Source: Pseudevernia furfuracea (taxonomy: Eukaryota > Ascomycota > Lecanoromycetes > Lecanorales > Parmeliaceae). Taken from it: a DNA stretch of 64,000 nucleotides. The stretch spans positions 310,001-374,000 of the forward strand of contig JAIUPT010000008.1 of assembly GCA_022315425.1 (NCBI GenBank). Direction: 5' to 3'. Under the pieces are notes generated by a model, which saw only the letters and a list, made by a program, of their open reading frames with translations, was not told the DNA's origin and ran no database searches. The position numbers and the translations under genes are program-made. Of this stretch, positions 45,474 through 57,188 are shown in pieces; the first letter of the stretch is position 1; each line of letters begins with the position of its first letter.

Positions 45474-48400
45474 ATGCCGGTCCCTTCTGACGCTTCCGCC
45501 TTTACTTCGGTTAGCGTCTCACCAATGGAAGCTCAGGACCTACAAGAGCTTCCGATCGAGCTGAAGATACCGTTGCCACCATCCAACGTTGATTCAGATG
45601 AAGAGGTGGATACCGAGGCCAAGGTGCAAGCAGGAGCGCTGGACGCGACAAGTGTGCCTGTAAATACGGAGGACATATACCCACAAGACACGGATCTCAT
45701 ACCAAAAGGACCCTTGGCAGACACAAACTGTGGACCACCGCCAACAGAAGCCCCTGCCCCATCTTTTATCGCCTTGGAGGAGCTTGCCCATCTGGTAGAG
45801 TTAGAGAGGCATCAAAGATCCCGGACCTTTTCCATCGAGACCGATATGGACCGTCTTAGCCTATCATGCGGGCTTGATAGAAGATTGATAAGCACGTTCT
45901 CTGTTGCATATGGTAACTTGATTGATCAATATAAGACCGACGATCAAGCTGGATTTGCAGGCTTGTACGAGGCCTGTGAGCAACTCCGGGCATCCTGCGA
46001 CACTGCTGGAACTACCATCAATGCTGCTGGCCCAAATCTTGACAATGATGATTTACGTCCCGAGGACTTGGAGATGCGCTCTTGTATCCAAATGCTGCCA
46101 CTAGATGACCAGGGCCTTATTGTCGCATTCCTCAACCGGATCAGGACCGAGCCACATTTTCTGTCTGACCGCATATCCAGCATGTCTCCATCGGAGCTCA
46201 CGGCATTGACCTCATCGTACCACCCTGCGGGCATTGATTTCTCAGTTCTACCAAATCACTCTCACGGAAAGACTCAATTTTATAGCAGGGATAGCCAGAT
46301 GATGAAGTTGTCCCGGAGGATGGACAACCTTCATCGGTTTCATAACCAAGATTCGTTCTTTGCGTTGCTATATGGTTGTTTTGATTCCTCTTCTAGGCCT
46401 GGCTCTTCTGAGCATTTCCGAAGGACAGACATATGGTCTACAGTCTGTGCCAGAAAAATTGGCGAATCCGCCCAACTAGGCAGCGATGAACTCGTCATAG
46501 CTACTGTTGACGCCTTTGCCAATTTCCAGGACTGGAGCATGAAACCAATGATAGAGACGTACCTGATGAAGATATTAGCGGACGGATCTTTTCTCCTTGA
46601 CCCAGAAGCCAACCAGGCAATGACCTCCAATGGACCCATAGAAATGCACAACGCCAAGGCTGCAGTAGCGGAGGCTGACTTCTTCGATAAGGCTCTTACG
46701 GACCTGTTTGGGCTGCTTACCACAGAACTACGGGGCCAGGCTGTTCCTGAGACTGCTCTGATATTCATTCATGCTCTTTTGCGCAAGATCCAAGACCGGA
46801 GGCTGAGGCTCCAGGCAAAGCATTTCCTTTTGTGTAGGTGGTACTTCGCAACTTTCATATCTAGCATCATCGTCTATCCTGAGGTAGGCTCCCTGATCTT
46901 GCTGCTTATTTGATAGCTTAAATCTACAGGTACGGGGTCTTATGATGACACACCACATTGGGAGCACTGCTAGGGAGATGATCCTGCAAAAGCTCGTTGT
47001 TCAGATGCAACAGCACGTCTTCGATGTGACACTTCAAAAGTACGTTGCCAATCTTCCATGTCGTAAGCAAAGCGAAGCTGAGGCAGGTTCAGCAATAATG
47101 GAGCTCTTGTGAAGTCGGAGGTACGAGAGGGCATAATGGCTATCTTCCGATGCTTTGAGCCACCCCTTGATGATCCAAGGCCTCCGTTACAGGCTCCGAG
47201 ATGGGATGAGAGTCTTCCAACAAGGTTCCTGATGCTAAGTCCTTTGGACATCGTTGGTCTCATTCAAACACTGTATCCAGATCGGCCACTTGTTCCGGGC
47301 ACCAAAGAATCTCAGGAGATCGATGTCGCTCCTCCGTCTACAGCTGGATCCTCAACACTCAATGCTAGCGCAAGCGATGCGGGTAGTGCTTTGGCCTCAT
47401 CTTTCGCGCCGAGTACCAGTGGGACTTCCACGACTAGCAGAACATTCGTCAGCGAAACCTTGATGGATGATGCACCGGCCGGAAAACAGGACATCAATGA
47501 ACCTTCCAAAGTGGAAGATGGAAGGGGATCACCAAAAAGCAATAATTTCGAGAAGCCGGAATTTCCTTTGCTATTGAAAGGCATTCGTCGGAGGTTAACG
47601 TCCTTGATAGGACCTGGCGGCACCTCAGACTCGGATTTCTCACACACCGCATGGGCTTTCATATACTATTCTAGCGATGGAACCACTCTGTCCTTAAGTC
47701 CCACGGAACTGAGAAAGGGCAAGAATTTTGATACCGTAGACCCTAAAGGAGACCTTGAGGTTCTAAAAACCGGTATTGTTAAGCTGCTGGGCCAAACTGA
47801 CACATCCAACGTCTATGATCAGGTGTCCCATGCCTCAGACCAATCTGATCAACTTTTTGATCTCATGAAGACATCCGTGGATAATGCTCGGTCCAGACTG
47901 GACTTTGGTACAGCCCATTTCTGGTGGCAGACCCTTGGCATCTACCGCAACTTTCTTTCTTCTACCAAATCACCATCAGCATGGTCATCTCTCCTTCTTG
48001 ATATTTCAGAAGATCTTCGGATGAAATTAGAAGCTGCCACCCACACTGGCCAGGCTAGCGAGGTTCGGCTGCGCTCTCTGGAGAACTTGCGAAAACATCA
48101 AACATCTGTACTGGCAGAAATGGAAGAGCAGCGAAAAGCCTTGCGAGTGAAGATGTGGTACTCGTCGGACGTCAGACACTCTGGGACGTATGAAGAAGCT
48201 TTGCATGTCACACTCGCCTTGCGAGCTATGGCAAGCTCGAAGCGTGCAAAACAACCTACCAGTACGGCCAATTGGGCCCGCCAACGACTTCGAGGATCTG
48301 GTACTTTCGCTAGGCCCGAACTTCAAACCCTGGAAGCGATTTCGGCCCCCAAGGATTACGGCGGCCAATCTAAGCTTGCCGATGAACAAGTTGAACTCAC

Positions 48401-50231
48401 GTCCAGGTGGCTTACCCGCAGAAGTATTGAGAATTTCTGCAAAGGTGAGGAACGAATCCACCGATTCTGCTTTGAGATTCAGAAATCGATTGGTAAGATC
48501 GCGGGTCCCAGCCCGATTAAAAATCCCGTGTTGTGGTCTAGCAATCTTTTCAGGCGTGAAAAGGCCAGTTTTGACGCACAGCGCTTGCTCTTCAGTGCAC
48601 ATACATCATCGTTAATGGGTTTCCGTACTCCACCAACTCCGTATGAGCATGGCCGTCTACATTCTGCAGCATTGCACCCGTCAGATCCTCCTGTCAAGGC
48701 GTTCGGCAGTCCCAAGGCCAAACCTGCCCCGAGCAGCTTTGGCGGTTTTTGGAACGCTACCCAACCCTCTCCCACTTTTACGGGACTTGGATTACATGGT
48801 ACTCATTCGCTTTTGCCTCCTACGCCAACGTCTCCTTCGAGATCTTGGTCGAGTAATCCTTTCACCTCCACATCTCCTCTTCAAGGGACTGTACCACCTC
48901 ATTCTTACCCAATATTTGGGGATAGAACTTCCCAAACCAACAACGAAGCAGAGTTCTCACCCGCGAAAATGGCCTTTGCTGACAACATCAAGACGAGTCT
49001 TCGCAGTCTGTTGATTAGCGACCTTGGATATCTGCTATGGAAGCAAGGTACTGAGACAGACGCCTGGGTCAACGACTGTATCGCCAATCGGGATGATTAC
49101 GGTGTTGTGGAGAAGACACTAGGATCAGAACTAGCGACAGATTTAGCTGGCAAAGACAAGTCTGCCGAGGTCGTCTCCCATCAGAATGAATCGTCGAACG
49201 ATACTCAGTTCGTGAGCCTGCACCAGAGGGGAGGGGGGTCTAGCATTACTGGTCCGCACGGAGATGAGAGTAGCTCTTTTCCTTTCATGGAGGCTTACGC
49301 AATGCTTCTGCAGAAGATGTCGCTCTCTCCCGATCCTCGTGCGAAGCTGCAACTACTATACGAGCTCGAAGGCCTGATCATCAGATCCCTGCAGGACTCA
49401 TCAGCAGCTCATCGTACTGCCAATCCTGCAATCACTAGATCAAGACAGCAACCATCTCATAGCGACATTAGTCTCTTTGGCAGAAGTGTGCCCAGAACGA
49501 AGGCCACAAGTCTTGAGGAAGTCATTGCTAATTGCACCGAGCGTCGAGCTGGTACTTTGAGATCCAGGGGTCGAAATAGCGGTTTCACTCAGTTAGACTC
49601 GCAAATAATTCCTACGGCGACCTGTATCCCTACTACCGATGAAATCGTGAATACCTTCCTTTCAATCTTCCGTGACCCGAAGCTACGTCCCTTTACTCTA
49701 TTTCGAGACCTTCAGTACATAGCCGCTTTCATATCTTCGGAAACCCTGGATCAAACAGCACAGGGAAAAGCATTTTGGGACGCTGGTCTTGCAGCGCTGG
49801 CGCTCAAAGAAGACCTTTGCGAATCCATGATCAATCGTGCAAATCAGATCACCGCCTACCATATATCTTCTTCAAAATCGACCGGTCCTCTCACTGAAAC
49901 TACTCTCACTAATACTACCCTCCGCGATGCCGCAAACCTCTGGCTCATTACTGCGAAAGAAGGCTCTCCCGCCGCAGCCCGCGAGCTTGGCCTCTTCTAT
50001 CTCACTCATCCTGAACTACTGCCGCGCGTCACAATGCCCTTCTCTAAGGCGAAAGATGTCTACAAGTCAGTCATGTCGATGGATGCGAGGACTGGCGACA
50101 AGGAGAAAGGAGCGCTGGATCGATCTACATTTGCTGTTGTCTTCCATTGGATGGAGTTGGCTGCCAATGGTGGAGACAAAGATGCAAGGGATTTTTTGAA
50201 GGGTAATGGGGAGTTGAGTGGTGCGCGGTAA
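45474..50231 (+). CDS. Large conserved-looking protein of unknown function, Sel1-like C-terminus
   Basis: Three exons (from the ATG at 45474 to 46883, 46930-47039, 47087-50231) join over introns of 46 and 47 bases to 1,554 residues. The open frame continues 57 bases 5' of this ATG without another ATG. The N-terminal 100 residues are acidic and low complexity. Residues ~100-540 form a helical domain ending in RRLRLQAKHFLLCRWYFATF, then VYPEVRGLMMTHHIGSTARE. A Ser-rich linker follows, then a second helical block with KALRVKMWYSSDVRHSGTYE and SIENFCKGEERIHRFCFEIQ. The tail (AANLWLITAKEGSPAAAREL, later VVFHWMELAANGGDKDA) resembles Sel1-type helical repeats. I do not recognise the family. No membrane segment is evident; likely a cytoplasmic scaffold or regulator (inference). 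Confidence 0.75.
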
Positions 50232-50494
50232 TGATGACGACTGCATTGCTTTACATCATCTTATAAAGATCTATGCGTGGGGTACATATATCTACACTTC
50301 TTTTCGATTTTCTGTATATTAGGACATCTGAAAGCGAGCGAAGACATGCTTTGATTTGGGAGGATCTCTGCATTTCCCCTACATCCGTAGGAGGCGCTCG
50401 ATACCATGCTTGCGGTCGCGGCCACTAGTCATAATCTGGATCGTTCTTGACTTTATATCATACACGATTCTATCATATTCGCTTCTTCTCTCTC

Positions 50495-51424
50495 TCAAAG
50501 CTCACTCTTCCCTTCCACTGTATCTCCACCCTGTGCAACCTTGACAGCTCGGACAACCCACAACGGATCCACCCCCCCAAACATCCCCACCAGTCTCGCC
50601 AATCCTCCACCCCCTCCACCTTCCCCTTCCTTCAGCCTCCCATCACATAGCTCCACAATCTCCACCTCCCGCCACCCACTCCACCACAAATAATCCCCCA
50701 CCATCTTCAACCTCTCCCCTTCACTAATCCTCAGCCATCGCCCAACGGCCTTGGTGGGGAAACACCTGTTCGATATCACCAAATGCACGCTCCCCCCCTG
50801 GACCGTCCGCTCGCGCAGCGACGAGAGCACGGGGAGGGGTTTGGTGAGGTAGTCGATGCTGACGACGCAGACGGTCGCGCGCAGAGGGGCCACGGCGGCC
50901 GGGAGCGCAGGGACGGCGTTCAGGTCTTGGAGGACGGTCGACGACAGCACCGGGTTCGCGGCCAGTTCCCGGGCGTTCATGCCCACGCCCGTGACCTGCA
51001 GGGTTTCTTCTTCTTCTTCTTCCCGCGCTTGCGATTCCGCCGTCGCGACGGGGGCTGCCGCTGCTGCTGTTGTTGCTGTTGTTGTTTTCTTCTTTTTCTT
51101 CTTCTGCTGGCCCGATACGGCGGCCTCTTCCAGTTCCGGGGGGAGGTGGCTCACCCAGCTCGAACAGAGGTCGAGGATCCGTCCGGTCGTGGGGAGGGCC
51201 TCGGAGTAGTATCTTTTCAGGAGCGAGATGGCGTGGTCGTCGATGTGGGTGACGAAGCGGGGCGTGGAGTAGAAATCCGTGTCGGGGGATTCGTCGGCGC
51301 GGAGGAAGTCGTTGGGGTGGTATGGGAAGGGGGCGTTGGTATCGGAGGGGGTGTAGGGGGTTGTCGGGAAGGACGAGGGAGGTATCGAGGGCGTGTTGGT
51401 CGAAGGGGGTTTAGAGGTTGACAT
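50495..51424 (-). CDS. SAM-dependent methyltransferase-like protein with low-complexity insertion
   Basis: A single exon gives 309 residues from the ATG at 51422-51424. An in-frame ATG at 51509-51511 would add 29 residues rich in Arg and Pro that could act as a targeting sequence. Core blocks are DFYSTPRFVTHIDDHAI, ILDLCSSWVSHLPPEL (the SAM-binding first strand region), VTGVGMNARELAANP, VLQDLNAVPALP, VCVVSIDYLTKPLPVL and VHLVISNRCFPTKAVGRWL. This arrangement is that of a conserved family in fungi and plants annotated as methyltransferase; the substrate is unknown. Residues 101-142 are a lysine run, a Thr/Ala tract and a glutamate run, encoded by CTT/TGC-type trinucleotide repeats on the plus strand, inserted between the first two core motifs. 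Confidence 0.8.
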   Translation of the reverse strand: MSTSKPPSTNTPSIPPSSFPTTPYTPSDTNAPFPYHPNDFLRADESPDTDFYSTPRFVTHIDDHAISLLKRYYSEALPTTGRILDLCSSWVSHLPPELEEAAVSGQQKKKKKKTTTATTAAAAAPVATAESQAREEEEEETLQVTGVGMNARELAANPVLSSTVLQDLNAVPALPAAVAPLRATVCVVSIDYLTKPLPVLSSLRERTVQGGSVHLVISNRCFPTKAVGRWLRISEGERLKMVGDYLWWSGWREVEIVELCDGRLKEGEGGGGGGLARLVGMFGGVDPLWVVRAVKVAQGGDTVEGKSEL

Positions 51425-52994
51425 TGTAGACAAGAGGGAAGGGAGAGAGAGACTGAGGATGCGGATGTTGCGGTGGGGGAAGGGGAAGGGGAAGGGGGGG
51501 AGACGCATCATCTGGTCTTTTGACGGGTATTTAATATAGGGGCTCGTTGGTGTGAATGGGATTGTGGGAGAGGATGGGAGGGTGGGCGGAAAGTGTATGA
51601 CGCTGAGACTTTGACGGAGTCCATGGTTTGGGCGGAGGGTAGGCGGGTGAGGCTCGGACTTTCTGATCACTGTCACGTCGGTTGCACGAGTCCAGATATT
51701 GCGCGGGATAACTTTCAAGTATCATTGGACATTGATGGATGTTTTTGTCATTCTAATGACAGGAGGCAGGATACTTTATCTTGTCCTCCGCAGCATGTGG
51801 AGAGTTCCGCCCGCCGAGATTTTGTCGCCGCTGCAAGATTTGTTTGACCCGGATCAATTAAGCCCCAAGTAAGTCATTTGGTCTAGCTCATTAGGTATTG
51901 CACGAACGCTCAGCTTCGACATACATTGAACACACCCGAGCGACTGTTGTATTTACTCCCGAGTCTCCTCAGATCGCGGTGACGCTCTGAATGAGCTTCC
52001 ATTGCTCTGGGGCGGATTCGACTTTTTACTCCTCTTTATCGTACTCTACCTAGGTACGAGTAAGGTAGCTTCGTGCTTCCGCATCTTGAATTTGCATGCG
52101 CATAATACGCGGATATACTCGCCAAGCTCAAGGACCTATAATGTTATACTGACTACTCTGTACAAGAGCCTGCATGCGCCTCCTCATGTTTGGGGAATGT
52201 TGATCCGTATGTATGGAGTGCGAGGTCATAATTTGGTGAGAGCATGCATTGGCTGGTCCAGCGGATGAATCCTATCTTCATCACTAAAGCTTCGTCCTTG
52301 AATTCACAGTTTCCTCAGATACACGGTGTCTGCGCATCATGCAGCACTTATGTCGCTACTGCACAGGGTAGACTCGTCACCTGGCGATTCCTGAATTGGC
52401 CACGCTCGATGCCTTCTGATTCACATGAGAAGACGGACATATAGTGCGACCCAACAACGCAGTACGGAGATTGTTCAAGAGTCCACGTACTGAACACCAA
52501 TTTACATCGAATTGGTCTGGAGTTATGCACGAGGACGGCTATCGCTTTGAAGTTACTTGGTTGCTCTGTTTCAGAGACCTTGCGCTTAGTCGGCGGCAAC
52601 ATGACCAAAACACTCCAAACAACTCGAGACATTCAAACTTAAGCGCTTCCAATTTCATGCGACGCGGGCCAATAGCCTCGTGTCGACGCGGCCCCAAAAA
52701 AGCAGCTCTGTCTTGACTTTGGTTCGAGATTTCAGAAATATGCTGGTGATGTAACAAAAACATGGGTAAGGCTAATCTACTTCTCTTTACCTCCTGAACA
52801 TCGTCCTTCGATACTGCCCCAACGAATTCTGAACGCAGGAAAATGCGTTCATTAGACCGTTGATCGACTGGGTGTGTACTGGTCGACTTGGACCGTTACT
52901 TCTCCAATCATCCTTCTCAGCTCTCTATTTTTCAAGATATTTCCACCAAGAGGAGGTCAAACCAATTCTATAAGACGCGGACACAATTTACAGC
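51425..52994. other. Intergenic, no gene recognised
   Basis: Includes a GGGGAA-type purine tract at 51475-51500 just 5' of the methyltransferase gene. Short frames at 52348-52632 (minus) and 52444-52716 (plus) lack any domain. Confidence 0.45.
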
Positions 52995-53905
52995 ATGTTC
53001 TACAAGTTCCACCGCAAGAGCCCATGGCTCAAGAGAGTCCTCATTCCATTCTGGGCCTTTCCAGTCCTCTTCATGCTCGCTCTAATATCCGTCTTGGTCT
53101 GGCGTGCTTATTTCGGATTTCAAAAGTACTCGATCCCCTCTCCTTCTTCACCGCAAATTTCGCTCCAACCTCCGCTCACTGAATTGGCCAAATAGTCCCG
53201 ACATCGTCGTCCTACTTATCAGCGCTGTCTGCACCGTACTCTGCGTCACCGAAATCATACTCTTTGCCGCCGCCAGGCTCCACCCCTTGACATATCTGAT
53301 CTTGCAGCTTGTCAAGACGATAATATGGTTGGTGCTTTTCGCCTTGGCGGCTGTTGATACGATGAGAGTACAGGAGGAGATGAAGGCAGAGGAGGCTCAG
53401 GGGTATAGCCTGGGGGGTAGTTCGGGAGAATTCCTCTTCGAGGGATTTGTGGAGACTTTGGTGATGTTGTGAGTTGCTAGCCATTCCACATCAATCCTTC
53501 GAAGGGCCATTTATCGCTTTGTGGTGGTTATGTGCTGACTTCGGAGATTGTAGTGTCACCTTCCTTGCCGCCCTCATTTACGCCAGCGTCGTATACCATC
53601 GGCACCGCCGCGCAAAAGCAAATTTCCTCAGCTCAGTGCAAGGCACCGATCTCTTCCCAGTGATCGCTGATGAGGGAGCCAATCCCGTCGGTGGCCATCG
53701 TGTTCTCCGTGCGCCCAGAAATAGCATCAAAGAAATAGGTACCAAACCGGAGTTGCCATGTCCAGCTGAGTTGAAGGAAGCGGTGGAGGTGACTGTGTTG
53801 AGGGAGTTGGGTGGTGATTGGGAAGTGTACGAGTTACCTGCTACGCGGAGCGTGAGGAACTCGAAGGGAAGGAAGAGTTCAAGGAGTCTGAAAGGGTCAC
53901 GATAG
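52995..53905 (+). CDS. Four-TM membrane protein of unknown function
   Basis: Three exons (52995-53125, 53196-53468, 53554-53905) join in frame to 251 residues. Hydrophobic segments are at about residues 15-36 (LIPFWAFPVLFMLALISVLV), 48-68 (VVLLISAVCTVLCVTEIILF), 75-95 (TYLILQLVKTIIWLVLFALA) and 129-149 (VETLVMFVTFLAALIYASVV), with a soluble loop between the third and fourth. The arrangement is tetraspan, like fungal MARVEL-type or similar small membrane proteins, but no signature residue confirms a family. The C-terminal ~100 residues are polar and end in a Lys/Arg/Ser-rich tail. Both introns restore the helices in frame. Confidence 0.7.
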
Positions 53906-54575
53906 GTGGATTTTTCCGTAATATAGACTCCATAATTTATTAATTGTTGCTATGTTTTCACAACATCATCGAGTCGGAGCTGTTTTAGTGCGCTATGAAG
54001 CTACAGACACATCTTTTTTTTCTCGAGGGCTCAAGCGAAGAATAACATACATTATCTTATCCAGGAATGCCATGCCTTGTCCATTGAGTTCCAGCTGCAC
54101 CTTCTCTCAGTCAGTGACCATTCAACCTTTGTCTCGAAGGCTAAGCTCAGCATTTTGAAACACGGATTGGATCATTGAGTAGGACTAAAGAGTCACTAAA
54201 GCGGATGGCTTATCTGTGCGATTCCTGCTCGCTCTTTGCTTTTGTGCTTACGATATAATTATGGAGATCTACCACTTATTACACGTTTTCTGTCGCCACT
54301 GCTGAGGATATCAATGGGCCATGGACGAGGGATGATGATGCGCAAGACATGCAATGTTCTTCCCCCGGGCCTTATTCTTGACGCAGTACCCATCGCACTT
54401 CACATCGCTCAATAGCACGGAGGGTCAGAGGCCATTTTCGATTATGAAAATCCAATGAGAGAAGCATCATTTACTTAGGGAAGAAGAAGATTCCTCCGAA
54501 GATGTGACGTGGAAACTTTGCGTAACCTGCGCTTCCTCTCGACATGCGCAGCTCTTCTTTGTGTTTGATTACGGC
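53906..54575. other. Intergenic, no gene recognised
   Basis: No supported gene or repeat. Confidence 0.45.
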
Positions 54576-55134
54576 ATGTGCTTGGGATGTCTATGCGTAG
54601 CTGCCGTCGCCTCTTATATAACAGCCCTCGTCCCCTGGGCGTCGTTTGCCGATGTGATTGTCCACCCACAAAATCATCTCCAACCCACTCATCCCACATT
54701 TCCGTAACGAAGGACCTATCAGAAGATGCCCCTCACCCTTCCAACCCCCGTTTTCCGCACTCCCACAACCAGTCCGGCCCGACGTCTACTACTTCAGCGA
54801 ATGGATCGCGGATGACATAGGCCCCGAACCCAATGACTGTCAGACGGCATGGAACAATCTTCCCACCAACCAAGACCCTGTCCGATACCGACTAATCAGG
54901 CGAGATAGAAACGAGCCCAGAGGTCTCCCTAGTTGTCGAGACCCACGGTTAGTTGAACATCGCCCCGTTTTTGCCTCCTGTGCTTGGACAATCCTCATTA
55001 ACTTACACCGAACGCGCGGTGAGGCACCTGCCAGCTCAGGTTCCACGCCTCGGGGAAACGGGGTCGAGGGGAATGAATTTGCGATCAACGCATCTCCGAA
55101 GAGCATACGATGCGAGACATGTTTGGCTTTTTGA
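54576..55134 (+). CDS. Possible small secreted protein, model unresolved
   Basis: An ATG at 54576 opens a hydrophobic signal-like start (MCLGCLCVAAVASYITALVP). A frame without its own ATG continues to 55134 with RPDVYYFSEWIADDIGPEPN, DCQTAWNNLP and a Cys-containing middle (FASCAWTILINLHR). A small intron or a frame change would be needed to join them; I could not find a convincing splice pair. The second frame has the D-C-x5-LP and later Cys spacing of small fungal secreted proteins. Weak evidence only. Confidence 0.25.
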
Positions 55135-55644
55135 TCGAGGAATTTGTTCAAGGTGGGGGGATGTTGGAGGTATGGTGGCTAAAGACATCAACGACACCAT
55201 CAATGGGCTCCTACGGGAGGACCTAAGAGGAGCCGCCGAGGGTTCCTGGTGGGCCACGGAACCAGTAGTCAGGCTTTTACTAGATATCGTCCTCAAGAGC
55301 TGGCAGGGGCTATGGGGGGTTGCCCTCTGCTTGGGTTTTGTGAACTGGGTTTGGGGGGGATGTTTTACGTTGAGGGCATAGCCTGGAAGCCTCTCCTTAT
55401 CGTCTATCGTGCGTTGGCTGTGGGTGCAGTGTTGGTGCGTCTGATTGTGGGTTTGGGTTACGTTTCGGCCGAGAAGAGATATTGGACTGGGACATTGGGG
55501 GGATGAGAGGTGGGATCGACGGAATATGGAAGCCTTGACGAGCAAATGCAAGTGAGTTCATGGAATCGCTAAGGTGACATTCTTGTTGCAGGCAAGCTGC
55601 GCTTGCTAAAACGCCGGTCGTAAGGTCGTCGCAATTACCAGTCG
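55135..55644. other. Convergent intergenic region
   Basis: Overlapping frames exist on both strands, but none has a domain. It contains the 3' end of the inhibitor-2 gene. Confidence 0.4.
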
Positions 55645-56667
55645 CTATGCTCCATTAACGGGTGTCTGGTTGAGCTTCGGCACAGGAGGCGGGACATCAT
55701 CATCCTCATCCATCGCCTCGAGCTCTTCTGCAGAGTGCCTGTCACACCTGTCAGCATGCCCCACTGTTGACAGAGTAAGAGCACAGCTTACCCAAGCAGT
55801 CCCTTGACGTCCTTCATTTCATAATGTTTCTTCCTCATCTCCTCGAAGTCCTTGTGCCTTACGATCCCATCATGGCCTTTCCCATCAGGCGCCTCATCAT
55901 CCACGACTACACTCTTCTCTCCTTTCAGACTCCCACTACGTCCAAGGCTGCCACTGCCGCTTCTCTCGGCACTCCCGCTTGCACTCCGAATCCTCTCAAT
56001 TCTATCGTTCTCATCCCCGCCCGTCAACGAGACATCCTCCTCCGGCTCTCCAATATCCAAGCCTGGAATCTCCGCCTCCTTCGTCCTCTGTGCTCTCCGT
56101 CCCTCTCTGACCTTATCCAACTCGTCCACTTTCAGCTCCTGCGCATCCAAGGTCCGCATCTCGTCTTCGTCTTCTTCTGGCTCATAGCGTTTCGCGTACG
56201 GGGTCTTGGGCTCATCGATCTTCATGGTAGAACTCTTTTCCTGCTCGGTCAAGTACAGGTTCGCCTCGTCCCAGCGCAGCCGCATGCTCTCATCGCCATT
56301 CTCGCTACCTGGGAGGCCGGCATTGGTAGACTGGCGACGGGATACGTTTGCACGGGGGTCAATGCTGGAGTTGCGACGGTGGCCGGCGTTCTGCATGGTA
56401 TTTTGGAGGGTGAGGTCCTGTTCCGGCGTGTCTGACCTGCCTTGCGCGGTGACCGCGTTGGTGAGAGGGGAAGTTTTCACGGCTTGCTCGGAGAAGGGTG
56501 CCTCGGGCAGTGAGGGCCGTGTTGGGGGGGAGCGGCGGAAGGAGTTCTTGAGGATGCCTGGAAAAAAGGTTAGACAGCTGTATCTTATTAAAGCAAAGGG
56601 ATTCGGGAGTACCTTTCGGCCGCTGGGTTGGTGAAGAGATATGCATGGTTGGAGAGACCTGGGTCAT
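55645..56667 (-). CDS. glc8: Protein phosphatase inhibitor 2 (PP1 regulator)
   Basis: Three exons (56613-56667, 55792-56557, 55645-55738) join over introns of 55 and 53 bases to 304 residues. The PP1-binding blocks are clear: KGILKNSF near the N-terminus, LRWDEANLYLTEQEKSSTMK followed by IDEPKTPYAKRYE (the PxTPY site phosphorylated by GSK3/Cdk-type kinases in the family), and DFEEMRKKHYEMKDVKGLLG near the C-terminus. Between them are disordered charged and Ser-rich stretches. The family binds protein phosphatase 1 and both inhibits it and helps activate it, in cytosol and nucleus. Both splice joins fall inside or next to conserved blocks, which supports them. Confidence 0.92.
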
Positions 56668-57188
56668 GGTTGGCGTCTGTGAGAAGGAAGCAGCTTAGCA
56701 AAAGTCGCCGTCGGAGCCAGTTGATTATATGCTGAGAAGTGGGGCGATAACACCAAAGCTTGGCAGAGGTTATAATTTAGATGGCTATTGGCTATAAGGC
56801 TAAGTTGAATAGTGATACAAATGAAGCCTGAAAGAGTGGAATGTTGTTAGGTACTATTCAATTGTTAGATGAAGTGGATTGAAAGTTAAGAAAGGCCTCT
56901 CCAAAGCTCGGCTAAAGTTGTCAGCTGCGGAAGTCATTTTAGTCTTAGCTCCCGAATATCTCTTGGCATATATGAAATTCTTCTCCGCCTATCCGGAGAA
57001 GATGGGGGGAAGAAGGCTTGGAGGTGCAGGCATGCAGAACAACGTCTCTAAGGAGACCATTCACCGGATGATTAATGCTCAGCGTCACACGTAATATCCA
57101 GCCTTCTCGCAGGCTGTTCATTCTCCTAACCCTATCCTGTTCTGCTGTCCAAGGCTCCGGATATGGACCTTGATTGCCAGTTGTCCAT
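56668..57188. other. Intergenic, no gene recognised
   Basis: Holds the inhibitor-2 promoter and the 3' end of the 830-residue gene. Nothing else supported. Confidence 0.45.

Noticed and set aside
50783..51421. 212-codon plus-strand frame with long Phe and Cys runs
   Set aside because: It is the complement of the triplet-repeat segment of the methyltransferase-like gene.
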